A DNA stretch of 64,000 nucleotides from Hsuehochloa calcarea (GCA_036346395.1 CM070599.1:16049232-16113231); one strand, 5' to 3'. Numbered from the stretch's first letter, positions 1-11,179 are shown. The notes: generated by a model not told the origin, from the letters alone. Translations and numbers: made by a program.

Positions 1-318
1 TGAGTGCTATGGAAGTTGTTTTGCTCTGAGCAAATTAAGGACCATATATAATGGTACCTTAACTGCCTATCAAATGATTGTATGGTAGTGTATATGCTTG
101 GAATATTTATCTGTCCATTCGAATAGAGTAAAATAAATAAACACTACCCTATGCTATTATACTGCTATTCCAAATCACATCATCTTTCAACTTTGATATG
201 ACGAACTATTTTGATACTGTTATCTGTTATTGATTTGTAAGATAATGCAAAGAATTTAATTCTGGAAGTTTTCCTATCATGAGTATGTTCAATCATTTAT
301 ATAATTATATGTATCCAG
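1..318 (+). other. Intron of the RUS gene (5' part outside window)
   Basis: AT-rich sequence ending in an AG acceptor at 317-318, directly before the first recognisable exon. I see no coding similarity in it. It is read as the intron before the first visible RUS exon; the upstream exons lie outside the window. Confidence 0.6.
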
Positions 319-3300
319 GCTGCCACGAGAAGTTGTTTCTATGCTGGCTTTGCAGTCCAAAGAAACTTTGCCGAGGTGAAGTCAAACTATCCTTATTTGT
401 GAACAGTTTTCGCTGAGCATTGGATTTGGCCCTGTTAGAATTGTTTTGTTTACTCATGCATCAGCCATTCAGTTTATCAGAATGTCGTACGTAAGTTGAT
501 GTCTTGTAGGATGACACCTTGCTGTTTTTCTTCACTTAATTTATCCATGTAAAATTATAGTACAAGATGCTATATCGAATCCTATAAGCAAGATTTATCT
601 ATCTCGGATTTTGCTGCTCTTTTATATATTTTCATCATCGATGTTAGGGAACACATGGTATGGTGTGGACGGATATTTCTGCTTGTTTTGATATTTGAAT
701 TATAAACCCCACCTTCCATAAGTATAGCTGCATAGTACTATTTATTTATTTTTGTCTACTCTGCTCTCCTGTCATTTCTAATCTTTAAAGGAACTGGATG
801 TATAACTTGTACCCCTTAAGATCTTAAATTTTGGTCAGTACAACTTCTGTGTTTCACTTTGCATTTTCACTCGAGTGACTGAAATCAATTAATTCTGACA
901 TTTCAGGTCATTGCGAAGGGTGAAGCTCAGGGAATGGTTAGCAAGTTCCTTGGCATAATGCTAGGCATAGTGTTAGCTAACCACATTGGCTCATCAGTAC
1001 CATTAGCTCTTATTTCATTTGCTGGAGTTACCGCAGTTCACATGTATTGCAACCTTAAGTCTTATCAATCAATTCAGCTGAGGACGCTGAATCCTTACCG
1101 TGCAAGTAAATTTCCTCCACTGCTGCTTATCTCCATTCTGCTGTGTTTTTATAGTGCTCATATGGTCACAACCTTTCTATGAGTGATATTATTTTGTCAG
1201 TAAGGCTAAAAGTTAAAATGGTTAGCTGGATGGATCGATATCTTCATAATGCATAAAAAGGCCTTTGAACTTGATTGAACTAGGCCAAACTTCAGTTTAG
1301 TGTTCACATTTTCGCCAACATTTTTTCTGTTCAAATATTGAAATGTAACTTGTAATGATGGTATTGTATCATTTGCAAATTTATCAATTCTAAGAATATG
1401 GTATTAAAGTGAGTTTGATAGAAGACAAACCTTAAAAAATTCCTGCTAGCAGTGGTAGCATGACAAAAATTAAAGTGATTTTTGATAGAAGACAAACCTT
1501 AAAAAGTTCCTGCTGGCAATGGCAGCATGACAAAAATAGGCCAATATCACCCAATTCAACTTGGACTAGATAGTGATAAACTGCCATGTTGGTACAAATG
1601 TGACAGTTCAATATATACCATGATACGTTAATTATGCTTGCAGTAACTTATGTTGTTTATTGTTCTTGCAAATAAGAACATATTTTAAAAATATTATGTA
1701 GAAATACAAAAATATTTTTAAAATGAAAAACTAGATGTTTTGGTCAGGTTGAGAGGTGTATTTGCTGGAGCTCTTTCTCTAGGTGACATGCGAATAGCTA
1801 GGAAATCGACTAACATGTCTAGTAGAAATGTTTATATTTAATCAGATGATTTTATAACCTCTTTTCTGAACTGAAAATGTGGAATATAAAAATTTTACAG
1901 AAGTAACAGGTTAATAGTTAGTGTCCAATAGATGGTTGGATAAGATGAAAAACACGGAAAATATTCATATTTTCTGTGTATGGTAGAAATTTATCATGGA
2001 AAACATCAATCCATTTGATTAGATGAACCCCCACTGTTTCGGAGGAAAATGTAGATTGTAGAATGTTGACTTTCAGGCTGGTTAATGCATTTAGTATAGA
2101 ACCTCGAATGTTGGAACCTTATATTTGGCTTGTTAACGATGTTTTCCATAGATACTGTTTTTTTTTCTTTTACTCTGAAATTTCAGGTTTTCACTGTATG
2201 ACATATTATGGGTGTTTTGTCTTTACTTTTTACATGTCTGACAAGCATGCTAACATACATGTATATTTGTGCATATTATGTCAGCACATATTTGCATAAT
2301 GTAACATCGCTCTTAATTGTTCCATAACTGCTGTACATTTTTTTTTCCCTGGACTTTCAGCATTCTATGTTATAGTGACAATGCTCAAGGGAAGTGATAT
2401 CTAATCCTTTTTCCCGTAGGTTTGGTATTTAGTGAATATCTATTAAGTGGACAAGTTCCTTCAGTCAAAGAGGTTAATGATGAGGAACCACTTTTCCTGA
2501 ATATGTCCATTGGTGCTTCACGTAAAGTAAGTTAATAATACACATCATATCACTTACAAATTTTTGCCTTCTCCCCAACTGTTATAATTCCAAACCCTTA
2601 AAGCTTGCCCTTTCCAAGACATTTTCTAATCAACCAATACCGAAACTAACCCTGCAGGCATCCACCCCTTCAAAAAAAAATTCTTATTTCATTTAGAGTG
2701 AGGAGCATTTGGTAATGTCCAAGTATATGATCGCGCCTTCTGTGTTGGGGATTAGATATAACTAGTTTGTTTAATTGAGAAGACTAAGTTTGTTTAATTG
2801 AGAAGACTAAAGTTACTTAATTGTACATGTTTAATTAAAAAAAATATGATCGTGCTTGCACTACTATACAAAAGTAGATCACAGATGGTTCGGAACCGTC
2901 ATCACAGACGGTTTTTAAACCATCTGAATTTTTATGTCTGTGATAACAGTTGGTCAATATAGACGATTTTTAGTTGAAACCGTCTATGAAGGGCCACTAT
3001 CACAGATGGTTTCAACCAAATACCGTCTGTGATACGTAGTATATCACAGACGGTTCTATTTACAAACCATCTGTGATATGTCGGATATCACAGACGGTTC
3101 TTGGTTGAAACCGTCGGTGATAGTGGCCCTTCACAGACGGTTTTTGTTGAAACCGTCTATGATAGTACCGTTCCCAGACGGTTCCAACCAAAAACCGTCT
3201 GTGATAGTTCTTTATACCCTTTTTTTATTTCCGGCTAGCCTCAGGACTTGCTAGCCATGCCCTCTAAAAACTAGCAAGCAGAAAACAGATACATCACAGA

Positions 3301-6300
3301 TGAATCAATTGTTGACAACTCAAAGTGATCATTTAAAACTCAAAATCAATTACAAAATATTATGTTCAAGTATTGTCGCTAGGTTTACAATTAATTACAA
3401 CTACTCAAAGTGATCAATTACACTTGAATCAATAGTTTCAAGGTCGTTCAGCGATGTCGACGGAGTGAAACTCTCTGTCGGCGTTAAGGATCTCTGTCTT
3501 GATGAAGGCGCAGAGCGCCCCTCGAACCTCCGAGACCTCGTTCATAATGAGTGCACCTAAATCTATGTTCAAGCTCTGTCGCTGGCAAGAGTAAAGTAGT
3601 AAGCATATATATATATATTTAAGTTTATAATTAGGGAATAATTATTGCAAGATTGACAAACCTCGGGATCCTTCATCTTAGCACTCATCATTTGCCGCAT
3701 ATGATGGCAAACGTAGAATGCACGTAGTTGATCTTATTTTTGCTGGCGGCACTGCAAAAATAGAATTACATATATAGGTACAATCAGTTCGAGACGCATT
3801 ATTACGAAGTATGATATAGAATTATTGTGTTGTTGTGCGTACCAGAAATCGCATCCTGTGTTGCAGTGCCGCTCGATTCGTTATATAGCCCTCCCTTGGT
3901 AACATAGGTGATGAACAATCTGCATGATTTCAAAAAGTTATCCTCGGCCATTTGAAAAGAAGAAAGACTATAATAGAGTTATGTATGGAGGAAATGAGCA
4001 TACCTGTCGAGTATTCCTTTCACAAGGGTGAAGTCGTGGTTTTTGTTGAGTAGGGAATCAAGGTATATTACCTTGTTCCTCTTTGGTATAACGACTAAAA
4101 GGATCAGTGGAACCTACTCATGTATGTCGCTATAGTCATAAACCTAAGTTCGTGCTACGTATAAAGTACAAATAAAATTTGTATAACAAGTGGTGAAGCA
4201 CTTACTTCTGGTTGTAGGGCACCATTATGTAGTCCTTGTCGTCCTGAGCAAGCAATCCCGTCGTTATCTATTTCACGACGTAGGATGCGTCTTGGTTGAT
4301 GGTTTGCTCAGAGATCACGTGTGGGTCGAGGAAACCCACCAGTTCTTTCCATCGACGGACATTTTTCATCATGTATCTATACATAAGCAATGAGTTGTGA
4401 TATTTATCGTATTACGTGAGTGTAGAACTTGATTGTACACTTACAATGTCCAGCATCGTAGAAGTGAGGTGTCGAGGGCAGTGAGGTCGAATAAGTCGTT
4501 GAAGTCCACGACGAAGTGGCTCGGCTCGTGAAAGAAATGCTCATTCGTGTATCTGACGTTGATTCCAGTATCGCACCCCTTCTCTTGGGTCTTCCACATG
4601 TACCAGACATGCAAAGATGGTCCGGAATCTCGCCGCTGCTTTCTTGGGACTCAGAGGGATCCCAACGTCATTGACCTCCATGATAGTCATTCGGCCCGCG
4701 AGCAATTTCGATATTCCTCTACCATCTCGCTTACGTACCACTTTGATCGGAGATCCAGACGCATTCGGCAACGTCGATGACGGCGGCGAAGACGGTGGCT
4801 CTGCCATCTCGCTTACTTGATTTCTATATAAGTTACATACGCAATGAACTAAAATTTCATAGATTATAAGTTGATATTTTATACATAAAAAATGGAAGTT
4901 ACCCAATCAATTAACTAAAATTGCCTTGTAAACACATTAATTACATAAACAAATAGAAGTTACCTATTGAACTTAAATATAGGATACGTAGTAAAGAAAA
5001 TATATGACATTGCACAAAAAGTTGCAAAAGACATAGTTTCGTCGATTCATCTGTGGCCTTAGAGGTCAGCCAAGAATAGTAGAGCTAGACGGAGTATAGG
5101 GAGAAGCATGTTTGGATAGGTGTTTACAAGGGTTTATTCACAGATAGCCAGGTATAAGAAAGAATAGATATGTGATAGGTATAATAGAGCTTATAGGCAA
5201 GTATACAAGCACGAGATAAAGTAGTAGCGTGAAGCAAAAAGTAGACATCTGTTTTTTAGACATAGATCAGGGCTACCAGAGCTAGCTACTAAGTAATGCA
5301 AGAAATAGGTTTACCGGTATATGTGTTTGAATAGGAATAAGCATGCGGTTGTGTGATAAGTCAGTCAAGATAGGGTTTACTGCGCGAGGAGGAGAGGCGT
5401 GCACTGGAGGTGGCTTCGGATGGCGGATACGTAACTTGGGAGGTGGCTTCGGGGGAGGAAGGGGGAGGAGGCCGAGCGGCGTCGAGGCCGAGCGGTGTCG
5501 AGGTCGGGGAGAAGGGGCGTCGGGGAGGTGGGGAGTAGCAGGGGCATTGGGGTCGGGGAGAGGGGGTCGCCGACTTGTCGTCGGTTGGGCAGTAGGTCGG
5601 CGTCGGGGAGGAGGCTTCGGGCGTCGGGGAGCGCAGGTTGGAGGCGAACGAGTGGGCTAAGGCGCTGGGGAGGTGAAGGGACGAGAGTAAGGCAGAGTGA
5701 CGAGGAAGGGTGCACAAACCCTATTGATTCCCTCTTAAATAAAGGGATACCACAGACGGTTCCATAACAGAACCGTCTGTGGTATGAGGGTTTAGGGTTT
5801 CTGTGATAAGTCATCACAAACGGTTCCGTTATGGAATCGTCTGTGATATGGATCTATCACAGACGGTTTCTAAATACAACCATCTGTGATACTTTACAGA
5901 CGGTTATAAGAAAACCGTCTGTGATTAGGCGTCTTGTATAGTTTGTTTTGTAGTAGTGTTGCTTTTATTTTATTTTTATGTTTCTCAGTTCTCACTGCGT
6001 TTGGTTCGCACCAGCAAAGCAATATTTTGTCTGCAGAAGCAAAAGATGCCGCAGATAGAATTTGTCGACGGTTACAGTTGGGTTCGAAGCTTAGTGAAAT
6101 AATTGAGAACAAGGAAGATGCATGTGCACTGTTTGATCTATACAAAAATGAGCAATACCTGCTTACGGATTACAAGGGAAAATTTTGTGTGAGTTCATCT
6201 TGAAGCAAGTATTTCCTGAATGTCAGTGCGTTATAACTTCACAAAGTTATTAACATTTTACATGTTGTTTATAGGTTGTTCTTAAAGAGAGAGCTTCTCC

Positions 6301-6547
6301 AGAAGACATGCTCAAATCTCTATTCCATGTTAACTATCTCTACTGGTTGGAGAAGTATATGGGCTTCAAACCAAGTAATGTTGCCTCAGAGTGTAGGCCA
6401 GGTGGAAGGCTTGAAGTATCACTGGATTATATGCAGAGGGAGTTTAGCCATGCCAAACATGATGGTTCAAATGGTGGCTGGGTGATGGATGGTCTGATTG
6501 CTAGACCCTTACCTGTAAGAATACGCGTTGGAGATGTTCCTTCATAA
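319..6547 (+). CDS. RUS (ROOT UV-B SENSITIVE) family protein, DUF647, 3' five exons
   Basis: Five exons join in one frame with GT-AG introns: 319-375, 907-1105, 2420-2526, 6015-6188 and 6275-6547 (stop TAA 6545-6547). They give 269 C-terminal residues. Family hallmarks are FYAGFAVQRNFAE (exon 1), GEAQGMVSKFLGIMLGI (exon 2), EAKDAADRICRRLQLGSKL (exon 4), then VNYLYWLEKYMGFKP and GWVMDGLIARPLPVRIRVG (exon 5). The region around residues 28-70 is hydrophobic, as in DUF647 proteins. In Arabidopsis, RUS1 and RUS2 act together in plastid-associated control of root growth under UV-B and in auxin transport; which paralog this is cannot be decided here, though the C-terminus resembles RUS2. The acceptor at 6013-6014 was chosen over 5987-5988 because only it keeps phase. 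No frameshift or early stop is visible. The 2527-6014 intron hosts a CACTA transposon. Confidence 0.88.
1405..1537. repeat. Tandem duplication, unit about 66 bp, in RUS intron
   Basis: Two adjacent copies (1405-1470 and 1471-1537) share GATAGAAGACAAACCTTAAA, a CTGCT.GCA.TGG.AGCATG stretch and a closing ACAAAAAT, with a few substitutions. It lies wholly inside the second visible RUS intron, so no coding effect is expected. Confidence 0.85.
2764..2809. repeat. Tandem duplication, unit 23 bp
   Basis: The unit beginning AGTTTGTTTAATTGAGAAGA occurs twice head to tail in the RUS intron, about 50 bp before the CACTA insertion. Confidence 0.85.
2876..3215. repeat. CACTA subterminal repeat array, left end
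   Basis: Repeated short units of CACAGACGGTT and its complement AACCGTCTGTGA, many arranged head to head so they could form hairpins. The array matches the one at the right end of the same element. Confidence 0.9.
3438..4807 (-). pseudogene. ULP1-type (C48) cysteine protease gene captured by CACTA, decayed
   Basis: Read on the minus strand from an ATG at 4807 (MAEPPSSPP) to a TGA at 3438-3440, with about six exons separated by GT-AG introns. In order: a basic N-terminal part (VVRKRDGRGISKLLAGRM); HFVVDFNDLFDLTALD near 4500; FLDPHVISEQTINQDASYVV near 4300; KDYIMVPYNQK before a clean donor at about 4195; a beta-strand block ending VIYLDSL near 4050, containing the expected catalytic Asp; then GLYN near 3880 and a Gln/Cys segment near 3720. 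The layout matches the desumoylating ULP proteases often carried by grass CACTA elements. It is broken: in-frame stops after SYVVK and within the Gln block, one base missing at the catalytic HW, and Arg (QLRAFYVC) where the nucleophilic Cys should be. Confidence 0.72.
5360..5720. other. GC-rich low-complexity block inside CACTA
   Basis: Dense GGGGAGG and CGTCGGGG runs give long open frames on both strands, but their products are Gly/Arg- or Pro/Ser-rich with no domain. I read it as non-coding composition, possibly a CpG-rich promoter region for the minus-strand ULP gene. Confidence 0.45.
5750..5935. repeat. CACTA subterminal repeat array, right end
   Basis: Several copies of CACAGACGGTT and AACCGTCTGTG in alternating orientation just inside the right terminal repeat, mirroring the left array. 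Confidence 0.88.
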
Positions 6548-7254
6548 GACTTCTTGCTCACAGCTACGCCTACAGGAATTGTACAGTGATCTCATTCTGT
6601 GATCAATTTTGGGAGACTAGGTCATCACACCACTGGAGTGATTCTGCATCCTATCAGCAAGTATCTGAACTAACAGTCTTCAATCTTTGAGACACTGGAG
6701 CAAGCCTCAAGGTTTACCCTCTGGTTATCATAAGGCTGGAGCTGGTTATATCTTTTGTGTTGTTTTTCTTGAGAATAGTGTTCTGATTTGTTGTTTGACC
6801 TTTGAAGCCTGTAGTGGCTGCTCACAAAATTAAGAGCATTTCAGGGTAATTATAGAGATCAAGACAGATGATAAGAGGATTATTCCCAGGTGTGTGCTTG
6901 AGGCAATTATTACTGATTATAGCTGGCTGGTTGTTGCTAATAGTAAAACATGCATCACATCATTGTTTTTTCTCTTTTGTCATTTTGAATTCCTGAGTTA
7001 TCATTCCTCGAAGGAAGCTTGCAGCTTACTCAGGGATTTCAAATTATGTTTGTAGTGTTTCAAGTTATGTACAAGTTCCACATTTAGCGTAGCTTATATA
7101 TGTAAATACAAATATGAGGAGAAGCTATTTAATTTCCTTATATCTGTCGCAAATTATTTGGTTTTTGTTCTTTTCTTTTGGCTTGAGTAATGGCTGCAGC
7201 TAATCCAGGGCTTATCAAATATGATACTGTCAACAATTGGTAGCTTGTTGGAAG
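6548..7254 (+). other. RUS 3' UTR and downstream flank
   Basis: AT-rich sequence after the RUS stop codon with no supportable ORF. The 3' UTR should end somewhere here, but no single polyadenylation signal stands out. The right edge is the solo LTR insertion. Confidence 0.5.
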
Positions 7255-8626
7255 TGAAGGAATACGGGTAGGTTACACTAGCGCAGATTAAAAAATTTAC
7301 CGCGTAAACTAGGAAACCCTGCGAATAAGAGATTATAGATTGTTACCACTAAATGTACAGTACAGTGGAAGTAGAGTTGAAGTGACCGGTTCAACGTAGC
7401 GCGTGTTGGTGTAGTGGAAGTAGTTGATCGTCCTCTGGTCAACCGTCTCCTTGCGATCGACCTGATCAGCGTTGTAGTCGCAGCAGTGCCTCTACCGAAA
7501 TCCACACGTCTAGGGATAGAAAGCCGCACGTCGGTGTGTTAGCATTAGCGCGCACGACAGGGGTTTTGAGAGGTGGTGGCTAGAGTTTCAATGGGGGTGT
7601 CTCGGGATCACACTTTCAACCCCGCGTCTCTCTTTACACAGCCTCCAATCGGATCCTTATCCGATACGAGTAGAAATCGTATCTCACTCGGAGACTATCG
7701 TTCCGGCCCTTATTGTTCCAATTCGTTAAGTGTGTGACTATGTAGGTTTATGTATATTCGGTCATGGGTCGAAAACTTCTTTCCGATCCATAAGTCAGTA
7801 GCGGTCCCTAACAGGACATAGCGACACCCAAATATGCATAAAGATCATATCAGACGAATCTATATAATGCTTATGTATTGATCCCTTTGCCTCACGATAC
7901 CAGATCGAACTCAATGCGAGAAACGTGTCATCCTTTGATAGCTCGATCCTTCACTCAAACCTGTAGTGGATTACTCAGTTGTAATTGACTCCTCAAACAC
8001 ATTCGGTGTGGCTATGCACTTTTTTAATCCAACCACATCAAAGGGTCCAAAGATATCTCTCCCGTTATATGAGAGGAGCAAATTCCATCTTGATCGCTCA
8101 CATTTCTTCATATGTTTCATATTAAATCCAAAAGCTACCTTTATAACCACCTAGTTGCGGAGCGGTGTTTGACAACCCCTAAGTAAACTATTACACATAT
8201 AGGGAAACTATGATGATATCAGGTCTAAGGATCCTACATACACTATGTATGAGACCAACTGATGATACTTAAGAATATAGCAATTCCCGTAGTGTCTCAT
8301 GATAGGTCAATCCAACATCATGTTTTCTAACATGTGTTCATATTATTGATATGATGTCCTCATATCTATGATCCGTGGAATATGATCATCAATCACTACA
8401 TGTGCTGATCTATAAATCATAATTGTCTCATATAATGATATAAGATCAAGGATAATTTAGAATAACATCAAAACATAAATAAAGAATTCCACGAACAAGT
8501 CACATACTTGTTGATCAATATGAAATACATTTATTCAGGGGATAAAATAACATATTATTCAAAATATCATAAATATAGAAGTGATATAGTCATCTTCATG
8601 ATCATCTCTAGAGTATATCACTAACA
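7255..8626 (-). mobile_element. Solo LTR, 1,372 bp, target duplication GGAAG
   Basis: The plus strand begins TGAAGGAATACGGG and ends ATATCACTAACA, flanked on both sides by GGAAG (7250-7254 and 8627-8631). Read on the minus strand it starts TGTTAGTGATATACTC and ends CCGTATTCCTTCA, the usual TG...CA form, so I assign it to minus. No internal region, primer site or second LTR is present, so it is a solo LTR left by recombination between two LTRs. Short ORFs inside it are not convincing. Confidence 0.88.
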
Positions 8627-8631
8627 GGAAG

Positions 8632-9155
8632 CTGCTCTCCTATATAAAATTGGTTCAATTTGTTTTCAAAACCTTGCTTATGTTTGGTGTATACCTGAAG
8701 ATTGCTTGTTCTGGTTTGCTTTCTCAGGTCTCTGTTCTGTTCATTGTCTTTGCACTGTAGAAATTAAAAGTACATATGCCTTCAGTTTGTGGAATCTTAT
8801 TGTGAAAGCAACCAGGTTCGATTTTATCAAGGAGAACTTCTGTGAAAATTCTTTTCATGCATAGATTCTGATTCTATAAAATTTGTTGTCTTTGAGACCA
8901 AAATGCCAACAAATTTTCAGAACATATTATTCAATCCTCACAACTTCACATTCTGAACCATTTATCACAATAGAGAAATACTAAACCGGACGAACATACC
9001 ACACTGACCCTTTAGCATAATACAAAGTCGAACTAAATTTCCCAGAACATGGATATCGGCAATTTAGTACAGAGGTTCCTTCTGCGGGTAGCATTGCAAC
9101 AGCCAAAACCATCTGAAGAACTAGTCACCAATTGCAGAGTGGCATCTTTGAACTT
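8632..9155. other. Intergenic; possible 3' region of the minus-strand small gene
   Basis: Ordinary AT-rich sequence without repeats or supportable coding. The part next to 9156 would be the 3' UTR of the small minus-strand gene. Confidence 0.4.
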
Positions 9156-9461
9156 TTACGGCCTATGTAGATGTGCAAGTGAAGTGAGTTCTCCGGTCAT
9201 CAGAAGAACCAGAGAAATGGCAGCTGACACAACACTCAGCTTGGCTGTCACCTCCTTCATTTTCGCGTTCGGCACAAATATCGACGCCATGGCGAGCACA
9301 TATCCGACGGCCAGATTGAACCAGAGAAGGATATTATGGCCTCCTTGATCATGCCCTGGACGCAGGGCTGTGGTTTGGAGGCAGGTAGAAATGACCCATA
9401 GAGAAATGATAATGTGGTTCCTGACGCCAGATGCCCGCTGACTCTGTCCTTCAGTTGACAT
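9156..9461 (-). CDS. Hypothetical small membrane protein, 101 residues
   Basis: An uninterrupted ORF, ATG at 9461, beginning MSTEGQSQRASGVRN. Three hydrophobic stretches follow: roughly residues 16-33 (IIISLWVISTC), 43-63 (LLWFNLAVGYVLAMASIFVP) and 74-92 (AKLSVVSAAISLVLLMTGEL). The layout suggests a small integral membrane protein with a short hydrophilic N-terminus and a TSLAHLHRP tail. I do not recognise the family. Amino-acid composition and the spaced hydrophobic segments look like a real protein, and it lies in non-repetitive DNA between the RUS gene and the repeat block. It is convergent with RUS. No intron is needed. Function unknown; it could be a chance ORF. Confidence 0.5.
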   Translation of the reverse strand: MSTEGQSQRASGVRNHIIISLWVISTCLQTTALRPGHDQGGHNILLWFNLAVGYVLAMASIFVPNAKMKEVTAKLSVVSAAISLVLLMTGELTSLAHLHRP

Positions 9462-10338
9462 TTTTTATCTTTATCCTTTTCTTCTCTTTTTCCTCTTCTT
9501 TTCTTAGATTCAGCGAGGAGGGACGGGACGGATTTTGTTTATGTTTAGTGTAGGATGAATGATATATGAATATTGAATGGTGCCTAGAAGGTAAGACTTG
9601 ATTATCTGAATATGGGATATGCGGTGTAACGATTATAATTGTGATATGAAATTTCGTTGGTAGTAAATGGAAATATAAAGCTTGAAATATGGGGTACTAT
9701 CCTGTGCAGACCCTCTTCAGGACCATTTTTCCTTGACCTGTTAACAAGCCATATACGACTGACTACATTAGATGAGATTGGCTACAGCCTACAAGCACAA
9801 AAGTAGCAGAAGTGCAGAACTTTAAAAGCGGGCATTGCGGACCCATCATGTTTTAAATATTAAACCCGTCTTTTAACTCCTTCCTCGTGATCTTATCTTG
9901 TAAATGAGAAACTGAACTGAACTGAACTGAACTCAATATAAACATCTGACATCGAAGGAAAGGAGGGAGGGAAGAAGCTAACCGAAAACGCGTAGAAGCG
10001 ATATGTTATGGTGATCAGACGAACTGTCGCAACTCGTCTCGTGGCCACAAGAAACAACGAACAGCACCAGAATTATTAGAGAAATCCATCTCCGGGTCGC
10101 GGTTTTTATCTGCTTCAGTGTGGGGATAAGGTTCAGGCTTTTGATATGAGACGCGGATGCTGTTCTGTATTTGCCAATTCTGAGGCCTTTCGTTTTACTT
10201 ATAGGAAGTAGGAACTACAACGAGAGACCTATCAGCATATTCCTTTACTACTTATCGTCACTGCATGCATCATTTGTCCGAGCTCATAGTCATATGGCAA
10301 CACATATGCACGGTAGCACAAGTTAAGTAATGGATTTA
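9462..10338. other. Intergenic, upstream of the small minus-strand gene
   Basis: Low-copy-looking sequence with no supportable ORF. It includes a CTGAACTGAACTGAACTGAA microrepeat near 9913-9932. The promoter of the 9461 ORF should be in its left part, but I cannot point to a clear TATA box. Confidence 0.4.
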
Positions 10339-10651
10339 GGGGCTGCTTGGTTCATAGCCCAAAAATAAGTTAAGCCAAAATTTTGGTATAGCCAAAATCT
10401 AGGTAAAACCAAATATTAGCAAAACGAATGTTGTTTGGATTGTGACCAATCCAAATTTTAATTTTTGGTGAGTGATTTCCTAGTACTCGGATTGCCCACG
10501 TGTGACATTAAATTTCATTGGCGTTACTAATTTTTTGTGGATGTTACCAAATTTTGGTTGCAAACAGAACAACAGCCAATTTTCGTTGACATTACCAACA
10601 TTTTGTTTGATTTACAACGGTACTAAATTTTGGTAGCAAACCAAAACAACA
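10339..10651. mobile_element. Possible MITE (PIF/Harbinger-like), about 310 bp
   Basis: Begins GGGGCTGCTTGGTTCATAGC after a TTA and ends near GTAGCAAACCAAAACAAC, so the ends are loosely inverted (TTGGTT against AACCAA). It is full of short CCAAAATTT/AAATTTTGG units, the style of grass Tourist-like MITEs. The terminal repeats are imperfect and no clean target duplication is visible on the right. Confidence 0.35.
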
Positions 10652-10870
10652 AACGACAACCAGTCGTGCCTCATTTTCCATGTGCTATTGGCGTCAGTCA
10701 TATCTCCTTAGCCTGCCGCGTGAGGATTGGATCGAACTAGCTTATGTGTTGTCGCCTGTTGTGGACTTCCCTTGCGATGGCTGAAACATACATTACGAGT
10801 TTAGTATGACTCTCACGGCATTCTAGTCAAGAATCGAGTAATGCAAACGTAAGCGCATCGTCTTTACCGA

Positions 10871-11179
10871 CTCAGCAAGGATATATTGCCAGTTGGGCGG
10901 AAACTTAGCAGCCGGTGTCTCCATCTGATGGACGGTTCCACCTCAGCACAGGTTGGAATGAAATGGTCTTCTCAAGTATAAATTTGGACCAATTAGGCAA
11001 CGAAAAAGCTAGATAATGCAAGGGGTGATGCTTGGGTTTCAAGGCAGAATTACGTATACAAAGGCATCTTTGACCGCGTGTATAGTTTTCTATACGAACG
11101 ATACTAAAGAGGAGAAAAAATGGCGCCAACTTTGTCCCTACCAGCAAAATATAAAAATACGGGTAATTGGAAAAACATG
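10871..11179. repeat. Direct repeat A, copy 1 (309 bp)
   Basis: Begins CTCAGCAAGGATATATTGCC and ends GGTAATTGGAAAAACATG. A near-identical copy lies at 12439-12746. It is non-coding; the minus-strand open frames in both copies do not resemble any protein. Confidence 0.92.

Larger units (their letters stand above)
2859..5958. mobile_element. CACTA (En/Spm) DNA transposon, 3.1 kb, non-autonomous
   Basis: The element begins CACTACTATACAAAA and ends TTTTGTAGTAGTG, so its ends are inverted CACTACTA repeats. The 3-bp sequence TTG flanks it at 2856-2858 and 5959-5961, the target duplication expected of this superfamily. Both ends carry arrays of CACAGACGGTT and AACCGTCTGTGA in alternating orientation, the subterminal transposase-binding repeats typical of the group. 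I find no recognisable TNP1/TNP2 transposase, so it must have moved by help from another copy. Its main cargo is a broken ULP1-type protease gene. The region 4810-5340 holds no gene I can support, and 5360-5720 is a GC-rich low-complexity block whose ORFs look spurious. It sits in the third visible RUS intron. Confidence 0.93.

Noticed and set aside
934..1182. 82-residue ORF in exon 2 of RUS treated as its own gene
   Set aside because: It is the RUS exon 907-1105 read through its donor site into the intron; the residues after 1105 are intronic.
5361..5817. Pro/Ser-rich minus ORFs and a Gly/Arg-rich plus ORF in the CACTA element
   Set aside because: Mutually overlapping frames in a low-complexity GC block, no family resemblance.
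5934..6203. RUS exon 4 starting at 5989 after the TTTCTCAG acceptor
   Set aside because: That start would add two bases and break the frame with exon 3; the acceptor at 6013-6014 keeps phase 0 with the donor at 2527.
7966..8154. 62-residue plus ORF in the solo LTR
   Set aside because: Inside LTR sequence, opposite to the inferred LTR orientation, with no protein resemblance.
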